Assembly: GCA_029204225.1 (NCBI GenBank)
Contig: CM055101.1
Location: 60,717,340 to 60,781,339, forward strand
From: Diphasiastrum complanatum
Lineage: Eukaryota > Streptophyta > Lycopodiopsida > Lycopodiales > Lycopodiaceae
Direction of reading: 5' to 3'
Length of the DNA: 64,000 bases
In this document: one piece after another, positions 55,551 to 64,000 of the stretch
Position numbering within the stretch: the stretch's first letter is position 1
How the letters are laid out: every line of letters starts with the position of its first letter
Position numbers and translations under genes: made by a program
Notes under the pieces: model-generated
The model's database searches: none
Seen by the model: only the letters and a program-made list of their open reading frames with translations
Told to the model about the DNA's origin: nothing

Positions 55551-57116
55551 TTAGTGCTCAAGGCGCAAGAACAAAAAAACTTTTGATAAAGCAAAGGAGC
55601 ACAAGGAGTGGCATGAAGCGATGGAAACAGAAATGGAAGCTATATCGAAAAATAGTACGTGGAACTTGGTTGAGCTACCTGATGGTAAGACGCCTATCAC
55701 TTGCAAATGGATATACAAGATCAAATATGGAGCTGATGGGCAATTCAACAAGTACAAAGCACGGTTGGTTGCGAGAGGATTTGAGCAGCAGGAAGGTATT
55801 GATTTTGAGGAAACCTTCGCACCCGTAGCTAAGGTGGTAACTATACGTTCTATCATTGCTATTTCTGCTTTCTATGGTTGGAAGATCCAGCAAATGGACG
55901 TTTTCTTAATGGAGTGCTAGATGAAGAGGTGTACTTAGTACAACCTCAAGGATTTGTTGAGACAAGGAGAGAGCATCTCGTTTGTAAGCTCAACAAAGCC
56001 ATTTATGGATTGAAGCAAGCACCACGGGCATGGTACTCTTGCATTGATGACCACTTCAAGCGAAGGGGAATGATAAAGAGTGATGCTGATCCTAATCTTT
56101 ACATTCTAAGGCAAGATTCAGATATAGTGTTTAGTGTGTTGTACGTGGATGATTTGATTATTACAAGAAGTAATGAGAGCTTAATTGATGAAATAAAATC
56201 AGATCTTTCCAAAGCTTTTGATATGAGTGATCCAGGAAGTGATCTAGGATTGATGGACTATTGTCTTGGCATTGAAGTATGGCAAAAGGAAGACATGGTC
56301 TTTCTTACACAAAGCAAATATGCACGAGATTTGCTTTATAAGTTCAATATGCAAGATTGTAAGCGTTTGAGTACACCTATGGATGTCAACATGAAGCTTA
56401 TTGCATATGATGAATCTGAAAAAGTGGATGCTTATTTGTATAGACAGCTAGTGGGTAGTTTGATTTATTTGACACACACACAACCTGATATTTCTTATGT
56501 TGTTGGTGTTGTTAGTCAATTTATGCAAGATCCTAGTCAAGCACACTGGAAGTTTGCTAAACGTATTCTCAGATACATTCGAGGGACATTGAATTTTGGT
56601 TTGAAGTATGATCAGCCTGAAGAGCCAATGTTGGTAGGCTATACAGAAGCCGATTGGGTAGGTAATATTGATGACAGAAAATCTGCCAGTGGTCATACAT
56701 TCAGTTATGGTACAGCTGCAATTTCATGGAGCAGCAAAAAACAACCTACAGTAGTCTTATCATCGACGAAAGCTGAATATTGAGCACTCATAAATGCTAC
56801 ACAAGAAGTGGTGTGGCTACGAAGATTGCTTGTGGATTTAGGTCAACCACAAGTGGATGCAACTACTATATCTTGCGATTTTCAAAGTTGCATTCACCTT
56901 GCCAAAAATCCAATTTTACATGCTCGAACCAAGCACAACGAAATACACTACCATTTTGTTCGAGAGAAAATTCATGATGGAGCCATTGATCTTGTTTTTT
57001 GTGAGTTTGTAGATCAAATGGCAGATATTTTTACTAAGTCATTAGGTAGATGTAAATTTGAGAGGTTTCGTACTCTATTAGGGATAGAAAAATGTAATTT
57101 TATCATTGAGGGAGAG
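55551..57116 (+). pseudogene. Reverse transcriptase and RNase H of the full-length copia element
   Basis: RT reads EAISKNSTWNLVELPDGKTP, YKARLVARGFEQQEGIDFEE, FAPVAKVVTIRSIIA, then a small deletion at about 55900 (DV, FLNGVLDEEVYLVQPQ). It continues through AIYGLKQAPRAWYSC and the active site SVLYVDDLIITRS to QLVGSLIYLTHTQPDISYVV. RNase H has TEADWVGNIDDRKSASG, VVLSSTKAEY (stop), QEVVWLRRLLVDLG, SCDFQSCIHLAKNP and DIFTKSLGR. The 55878-56783 stretch is open for 301 codons. A polypurine run (gagggagag) closes it at 57116. Confidence 0.9.
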
Positions 57117-57379
57117 TGTTAGAAATCAATGATAAACTTCATTGTTATTGTTTACGATGCACATTAATGTTGACAGCTGTGACCAGGTGTCAATAGCCAT
57201 AGGCTAATCTATTAGTCTACTCGTAGGTTTTCTCTCTCTATCAGGGTTCAGGGTTTATTTGTACATTTTGACATTCTGTATGATGCAGTGTGATAGAGTG
57301 ACAGTGCGTGTTCTTCTTTCGCCTTCTTGTGGTGATTGCTTATGGTGAATGCTTGATGTTGCATATCTAATTCTTGACA
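57117..57379 (+). repeat. 3' LTR of the full-length copia element
   Basis: 263 bp, pairs with 51861-52123, preceded by the polypurine tract and followed by the target duplication ATGAA. Confidence 0.95.
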
Positions 57380-57384
57380 ATGAA

Positions 57385-57420
57385 TACCACAAATCCACAC
57401 CTGATCCTGTGATTTAAACA
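57385..57420 (-). repeat. Repeat family R, copy 3 (inverted), right part
   Basis: Continues copy 3 after the copia element (antisense of ctgtttaaatcacag...gtggatttgtggta), then similarity stops. Confidence 0.7.
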
Positions 57421-58270
57421 GATGAAGTTAGAACCAAGCATTCCAGCAATCGAACTTGTAGGAAGTCAAAAAAGTTCAAAAAATAACCATTTTTGGTGAT
57501 TTGTGGGGGATGGATCTCTCCAAATCCATAAGGAGATCGTTCTAGAATTAATTACAGAATGATTATCATTCTTTTTTACTTCCCAGCAAGCTATCAGACC
57601 TGTAAAATGATGGCCGGTGGCTTATGCACCATTTCCATCAAGTTTAAAGCTATTTTGACTTTTACAAATCAAGAAATCTTCGTTCTCAGCCTATACTACA
57701 TCTTAGATCAGTATGAATGCTTCATGGAAGTCTAATTGATTGTTTAAGACTGTTGGTAGTATCAATTTTGGGCTAGGATGGGTGTTTGCAAATTTTTGCA
57801 TAATTTTCTCTTGTGGAACTCGCCCTATTACAGATTTTTTGACACTCTGATATCGCACGTGTAAAGCCTAGGTGGCAAGCTGATGTGACAAGCACCTTGT
57901 TCACTTAGTCTCCCTCTATACTGAACTTTACAACATCCAATTTGGTGTCTTGTAGACAAAGTTATGATCATCTGAAGTTTTGCAGTTTTGTGAGTAAAAT
58001 TGGCAAAATTTGGAATTGTTTTGATTGCATGCCAGTCATTTTCCTAATTTGTAGTACTGTGTTTGCATGGATTAGTTGCATGCTGATTCTCAGAGTGATT
58101 CTAATATGCATGAGAGATTTACAATCGATTTGAGTGGTCATACGCATGTGCTCTGATAGTTGGGTCACAAATCAGTGTTACTGGTTGACAAATTTCGTAA
58201 AACTGAAGTTTACATAAAAAATTTCGTGATGACGTTTTGTGACAATGTAGTGTGCTTTGCATGCCAGTTT
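57421..58270. other. Region between inverted and direct R copies
   Basis: No ORF or motif recognised. Composition resembles family R, and this may be the part of R that lies to the left of the window start in copy 1. It cannot be tested here. Confidence 0.35.
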
Positions 58271-61215
58271 GACATTGGGTTAGTAACATTAGGAATCGGA
58301 CAATGTTTCAATTTTTTCGATTTCATTTGTCTTTTGTACTAAGAGTATTTTTTTTCAGAATTTTTGAATTATGTAAAATAAAGCAAAAATGGAATTTTCC
58401 AAAAAAATCAAAATTTCAGTTATTTTTTCGTTATCTATGAAATCAGTTTAGATTAGTAAATTGATTAAACTGAGTTTATCAGTCAGAATTGGTCGCAGTG
58501 TTTTCACTAAATCTAAATTATTTCTTGGTGATAGATAAGTTAAAATTGACAGAAAGAACCGCAATGAAATTGCCGACAGGTTTTACTATACTGTTATTTT
58601 TTAACTTTGGAGTTGAAAACTCCCAGATTGGAAAGTAAAATTTAATTTTTTTTTTGTTGAATTTTATCTTGGTAAAAATTTAAAATCAGTTACTTGTCTG
58701 ATAGCTTTCTAATCGATGTTGATCGCTAGAAATCAGTCAAGTGAACGTTTGTTCAAGATATTCATTAAATTTGATTAAAATTGTGAAACAATATGAAATG
58801 ACTAGGTTGAATGAGTGGCAATAGTATTCTTTATCTAGATAGTAAATCTAACAGAATACGGTCCAAAAATTACTGAAATCCTATTGATGAGATTTCCATT
58901 CATGTAATTTCATATTCTACGTTTGGATAGGTCTTGTCAATATTAACAGAGTAATGTCAAACTAGCCATTAAAAAAAAATAGTCCAATTTTATTGAAAAA
59001 TTTGTAATAATAGGAATTACATAACTGTTTTCATTTCTAGTAAAATCCTATGGTGAATTATATTCAAAAGATCAGATTAAAACTGTTTCACATACTAGTA
59101 TATGATTTTTGATATATCAGATATTCAGCCCAGGTATAGGACAGAAATGAAATTGTTTTGGACTTTTTCCTACAATAATTAATTTTTAAATATTTACTAA
59201 TGTCGTTATGTCTTCTTGGTACCTTAGCTAAAATAGATTTTTAGAAACTGAAAATTCTAAGGAAGAGGAGTGGACATCGGAGGTTGTAAGTGTCATCGGG
59301 AAATGTATTTCGCAGAATTTCGATAATCCCTATAAATAATTGCTTAATACTGGACATCAGAGATAGTAAGTGTCATCGGGAAATGTATTTCGTAGTTAGG
59401 ATTTCGGTAATTCTTGTAAATAATTGCTTAATATTGGATATTAATTTCCTAGATTAAATTCATTTAATTGAATTAATTTATGTTATCTTTGTAACCATTG
59501 AGTTATCCGCAGTTTTGGATGTTAATTGTGATGTTAGAAGCAGAATTTGATATGTGGATTACATTGGATCTGTTAGTTGACAGAAGCTGGTCCCTAGATT
59601 TCATGCATCAATACGGGATTTGAAGCTTATTCATTAACCAGAAAAGATCAAAATGTAATGTGGAACCATGCTAATTCTCTTGTTTAAGTCACATAATCAG
59701 ATGTGGATTCGTGGTATCCATCTGATAGGCATGCCAATAATAAAAATAAAAATGGGATTCCCCAGTGTTTGGGAACAAGAGATATTATCCTATATGGATT
59801 ATAGGACAGCTAGATGATCAGTGGATCTCTCGAATATCAGATGAGACGGTTAAGGGTTTTCTAGAAGGAAAAGCTGATGGTATGGGACATCAGTAATTTT
59901 GGAAAGAAAATTTTAGGACTGTAAAGATCTGATGATCAATGGTGTGTTTAGTACCTAGTCGCGATATGGGAAAGAAGGAAACCATTCAATCAAATGTGGG
60001 GTATTTTGAAAAATTTTGAGATTTAATCTAGATCCCAATGTGGTATCTCAATATTTACAAAATCAGAGACCCTCAAATCTATTTCTCACTTTTTTAATTA
60101 ATCTTTTACTTCTTAGTAATTTCTCGAATATAGATATCAGACTGATTTATATGATTCTTTCCAACATGAAATTATTCTTCTGAAAGACTATTACGTCATA
60201 TAAATTACTACTTGTGTGAGTAGACTTGGAATTCAGATAAATTCTAAGGTTAAAATGTTTCAATTTCTTAAATCTAGAATATCTCTATTGCATAAATGGA
60301 TTGCGATGGAATAGTAGTTTCTATCACTCAGATTGAAAATATTTGAAGGAGATGTCATCTTTGTAATGAAGTGATTCTTTAGTGGAAACACTTATTACTG
60401 ACTTATCTTGGATTTAGGTATTTTCATATATCATCTTTTCAGTTAACTTTTATGGAAATCTATAATTTCTTCAAAAGGAGGGGTGAAGTGGTGGAGTAAA
60501 ATTCTATTTGGGAATCTATTGGTTGCATAGCTTTCCGAAGAGAACCAACTAGGGTATAGAAATGAGATTGGATCTGAAAGGAATTTTGGATAGATTCAGA
60601 ATAAGATGCCTAATTGAAACTTTTTGAATATGAGAAATTTTCTAGGGATTGTTTGGACAATCTGGAACTAGAACATGTTTGATATTTGAATCATTATCTA
60701 TAAGTAGTACAGTAAAAGGTCAAAAGTTACCAAATTCATTTTGATTGGAATAGAAGTAAGTTTAATTAAAATTTAAGTCTGAGATTTTTGTATTGAAATA
60801 ACCTAATCTTAGTTTTAGTACTAGGATCAGAGAGGGGTTGTTTGAGTGGAAGAAGTTATGCTAATAAAAGAAATTGGATTTAAAAACTACTGAGAGTGAA
60901 TTTTATTCGTCTTAGAGATTTTTCGGATATGTTATTTACTCATGAGAAATAGAAAATCTTTTGTAGCTGAGTTACAAGATTTCAGTGAGATATGTGAGTA
61001 ACATATGTGGGTTCTGGAGGAATCTGCCAGGTAAGAATGTGTTTATGTACTGGGTCATAGTGAGATTATTCTCATGTGTGCATGATTAGTCTTGTATGAA
61101 TCTACTGTGTAATCCTAGTTACTAAGGTTATCTGGTGCACTTAACCTAGTCAGTGAATATGAACATATGATCAAGTATTGTTTTGACAGATACTTGCAAA
61201 GTTAACAAATCTTTG
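58271..61215 (+). repeat. Repeat family R, copy 4 (uninterrupted)
   Basis: About 2.9 kb matching 1-1019 plus 7574-9411 from end to end, the reference copy for the family in this window. It carries an 80-bp tandem duplication (59271-59350 and 59351-59430, both starting tggacatc) at the point where copy 1 holds the LTR element. No coding potential. Confidence 0.85.
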
Positions 61216-61841
61216 TATAGAAGATTTATGGATTAACTTATAAATGATTTGGGTAAGGATCTAAATGTGGTGTTATACTAGTTTTTCACCTAGACATTTG
61301 AGATTTCTGAATCATTGGCAATTGACTTGAGTAGTTGATTACTCCAAGGTGAAATTAATTGGTAAAATGATCAATGTGATGTAGATTCACCAGAAACTGG
61401 GTGTTGATTTATATTGCTTGTAAGATGCATGATTAGTGAATCATTTCGGTTCATCATTTAAGAATTGTGTGCATTGGATATAAAGTATTCTTGGGACAGA
61501 GTCTTCCTTAGTTAAGACTGGGTTCAGCTCAGTTGGATAACGAATCGTAATGAATCTAAGAATAATAACAAGTCTATAATGCCAAAGTAAACCTTGATTT
61601 GAATAACTTGAAGTACTGAGAGCCTGACTAGAGGCGAAAAAGCAATGACTCAATTTATACAAGTATCCATGCCTCTTTTTGAGTGATAGGATCTTGCCTG
61701 TCCTATCAACTACTTTACACTGATCACATTCGAATTTTACTCTGTGTCCTAGATCTGTGATTCTTCTTACAAAAAGTAGATTCGTAGATAAATTGGTACA
61801 TATAGGCCTTTAGAGAGTAGCTTAGACTGATCATTTGCAAA
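61216..61841. other. Unassigned region
   Basis: No gene or repeat recognised. A tRNA-like phrase (agctcagttggataa, 61526) was considered and rejected. Confidence 0.35.
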
Positions 61842-62897
61842 TCATAATCTTACAATTCCTTCACCTTTAATAGCTTGTGTGCTATTGTCGCCAAGGTAAA
61901 CAAATTTTTGAGTACTGTAAGGTGTATAGGACTCGAAACAGCCAATGAGGCTAGTCATGTGCTGAGTGGCTCCGGAATCCAGGAACCAAGAACTGTCGCC
62001 AAATGCTCCTTGATGATTGGTCATGAAGGCATCATGATCCGCTTCTTGAATAGGCTGTGAAGCTTCTGCAGCTGCATTCGCCACTTGATTCGGCTGCCCT
62101 TTGCTGTTGTTCTTCGTTTGAAGTATGCGGTAGTCTTGTATTTCGTGATTTTTCGTTTGCAGTATCTGTAGAACAACTTCTTCTTTGTCTGTGGATTCGA
62201 CTGTTCCTTGTGCTGAGCTAGTTTCTGGTTTGGCTTTGATTGCTTCGGGCCTTTCTTCTTCTTCTGCTTTGTCGTGCTCTTGTTGGTGTACAAGGCGTGA
62301 GAATCAGCTGAGTAACTCGAGGCTTCGTTCCTTCGCGTGTCTTCCTACAACAACATAGTAATGACTCTCGAAAGAGTCAATTCTGGATGAGTCGTGATGA
62401 TCATCACCCAACTATCGTAAGAACTTGGCAAGCTTGTAAGCAGTTGCATCATTGCGTCTTGATCGTCTATGACAGATCCGATAGCGGCCATTTGTCCTAG
62501 CAGGTTCTTGAATTGATTAATGTGATTCTGCAGAGAATCACCATTCGTCATCTTGAGGGAGTAGAATTTCTTTCTAAGATGTAGCTTGAAAGCTATATCT
62601 CACACTTCGTATAGTGTGCTCAAGATGTTCCAAACTTCTTTCGATGTCTGAGTCTCGGATACATGGCTGATCTGGGTATCCGTGATGTTTGAGGATGATC
62701 AGCACGAAAGCTTTTCCATCCTTCAGCTTCCATCTGGCGATTGCCGCGTCGTCCGCTTCAAGTTTCTCTTCTGCACCTGTAACAACGTCGTACAATACTT
62801 TTGCCATTAGCACAGTTTTCATCTTAAATTTCCACAGATGGTAATTGGCTCCATCAAGCTTGTCCATGATAGACCAGGCTTTCCCTTGGGAATCCAT
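61842..62897 (-). pseudogene. Antisense copia gag and protease fragment
   Basis: Antisense frames read DKLDGANYHLWKFKMKTVLM and AIARWKLKDGKAFVLIIL (gag N-terminus, 62574-62897), then SLQNHINQFKNLLGQMAAIG and MMQLLTSLPSSYDSWVMII (gag middle, 62345-62551). A Lys-rich linker lies at 62021-62293, and protease WFLDSGATQHMTSLIGCF at about 61980. The ATG at 62895-62897 begins MDSQGKAWSIMDKLDG, a normal gag start. Frameshifts separate the blocks, a zinc knuckle is not clearly readable, and the element stops shortly after the protease motif; integrase and RT are missing. Confidence 0.82.
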
Positions 62898-63042
62898 GTG
62901 GAAGTCTTAGTCTAAATGATAGGAGAAACTATCAGTGACTTAAGTATGAAAATCTGATACTGAAAAATACAGAACAAGAAAACAATTACTCTATCGGCTA
63001 GTAGAGTCTTGTACCGTGGAAGTTTATCAAGCTATGAAAATA

Positions 63043-63054
63043 GCTCTGATACCA
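63043..63054 (-). other. Primer-binding site (initiator tRNA-Met), antisense
   Basis: GCTCTGATACCA is the exact complement of TGGTATCAGAGC. It lies 146 bp upstream (antisense) of the gag ATG and sets the orientation of the copia fragment. Confidence 0.88.
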
Positions 63055-64000
63055 TGTTGGAGAGAGAAGGAAGATGAATGACGAACACGAACGAGACACG
63101 AACTTGAACAAGAAACGAACTCGAACAGAAAATGTTCGTGCACAGCGGAACGAGCTATACGACTCTCTCCGTAAGCATGACTACGCTTATCAGAATGAAC
63201 AGAACTTTAATGATGGAAATCATGGTCATTTTAGATTATGCAGCCAAGCATTAATAGATGAAGCGCCAGAAGAATAATTTGTCGTGAATAGCAAGACAGA
63301 TTATATGTCGCGAATGATTTGCGATGAGCTAGACTGTGCTCGACTGGTAATTAGTCGTGAATGATTCACGAAAGACAAGGCTAAATGTTAGTCATCTATT
63401 ACCAGAAAGAACAACTAGAAAGATTAGAAAAAATGAAGAATAAGCATAACAATATTAACACAGATCTGAAAAGAAAAAAAAAACTGTATCAGATTAAGTA
63501 TATCATGTATACATGTCAATAATGCGGTAGAGCACAAGATAATAGCAGACGAAACCGCATGTCCTATGAATTCAATCTATAAAAAGGGGATGAAGCCTTA
63601 ATTCTGACAAGAATGAAGAATCAATGCTCAGGGCATCTACTTCGTCTACTTCTGTTTCAGTCTCTTCACTCATCAACTTATTCACCCTTTAATCTGAATA
63701 CGCAAATGGTATCCAGTATATATATACATTATATTATAGGTGTGTAGATGTGGAAAGTATAGTGGATGTGCTGTCTGTAAGAGATCGTGGGTGGCCGCAG
63801 TCGTTGTCCAGTCTAGTAGCGCAGCTGCATGGGAGAAGCGTGAAAAGGGTGTGACGTCAGTCAGTGCTGAGCTGACCGTTGGTAATGGCGATGCAAAAAG
63901 TGCATCACTCTTACAAATAGCCTTAGGATTAGATTTACAGGGTGCCTTTGCTATAAGGGCACCTTTGGCATTCTGTAGGATAGTGTCCCCTTTTTGCCTG
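63055..64000 (-). repeat. Probable 5' LTR of the antisense copia element
   Basis: Antisense, sequence ending CCAACA abuts the primer-binding site, so the LTR starts here and extends right. Its outer edge is not defined and may lie beyond the window. The first 75 bp hold six CGAAC/TGAAC units. A palindrome cgtgaatgattcacg lies at 63356. Confidence 0.5.

Larger units (their letters stand above)
51861..57379 (+). mobile_element. Full-length Ty1/copia retrotransposon
   Basis: A structurally complete 5.5-kb element: 263-bp LTRs at both ends beginning TGTTAG and ending GACA, a primer-binding site, gag, protease, integrase, RT, RNase H and a polypurine tract. The five bases ATGAA flank it on both sides (51856-51860 and 57380-57384), and joining the flanks restores repeat family R. 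The two LTRs differ at about 11 of 263 positions, so insertion is not recent. Stops and frameshifts in every domain except part of RT/RNase H make it inactive. Confidence 0.93.

Noticed and set aside
61519-61595. tRNA-like phrase agctcagttggataac
   Set aside because: It resembles a D-arm, but there is no TPsiC arm (GGTTCGAATCC) or acceptor pairing at the right distance.

Overview
This window is nuclear DNA of a land plant, probably one with a large, repeat-rich genome. It is AT-rich. It holds many Ty1/copia remnants, several with a primer-binding site complementary to the initiator methionine tRNA, one Ty3/gypsy lineage, and a CACTA-type transposase remnant with a DUF4218 block. It also holds fragments that look like plant LARP1, SCD1 (DENN) and histone H3/CENH3 genes, and a short CCCTAAA telomere-type tract. 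I cannot name the species. I see no intact host gene: every recognisable coding stretch is frameshifted, interrupted by stops, truncated or internally deleted.

Layout. 1-9411: a non-coding repeat (family R) interrupted by an LTR element with three LTR copies; the element itself carries a diverged R copy. 9412-12700: short duplications, a telomere-like tract, and a 1-kb tandem duplication carrying two antisense LARP1 DM15 fragments. 12700-15480: mostly featureless, with one LTR-like segment. 15488-17371: a decayed multi-exon gene that looks like a transposase, of a family I cannot name. 18194-18556: an unrecognised acidic ORF. 19060-20752: a G-box-dense promoter-like stretch, a histone H3/CENH3-like pseudogene and an unrecognised ORF. 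21673-28060: a patchwork of copia and gypsy pieces, a Ulp1-like protease exon and an unrecognised 'family X' exon set. 29000-34910: two or three copia elements joined head to tail. 35600-37913: a gypsy element. 37915-38740: a second family X copy. 40620-42835: two copia 3' ends facing each other. 44488-45176: a DENN-domain (SCD1-like) fragment. 45707-49408: an acidic ORF, a third family X copy, an unrecognised antisense ORF and a CACTA transposase remnant. 49559-50560: a very long CT microsatellite and a cluster of GTCGGA palindromes. 51060-57420: an inverted R copy with a full-length copia element inserted in it (263-bp LTRs, ATGAA target duplication). 58271-61215: another R copy. 61842-63055 and beyond: an antisense copia gag/protease 5' half.

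The genes do not form a pathway. The main processes visible are nested insertion, internal deletion, and chimeric joining of retroelements and host-gene fragments. The best candidates for something undescribed are the three decayed copies of family X, the transposase-like gene at 15.5-17.4 kb, and the CENH3-like pseudogene with its G-box-rich upstream region. Coordinates of decayed blocks are approximate, and all identities rest on reading by eye without database searches.
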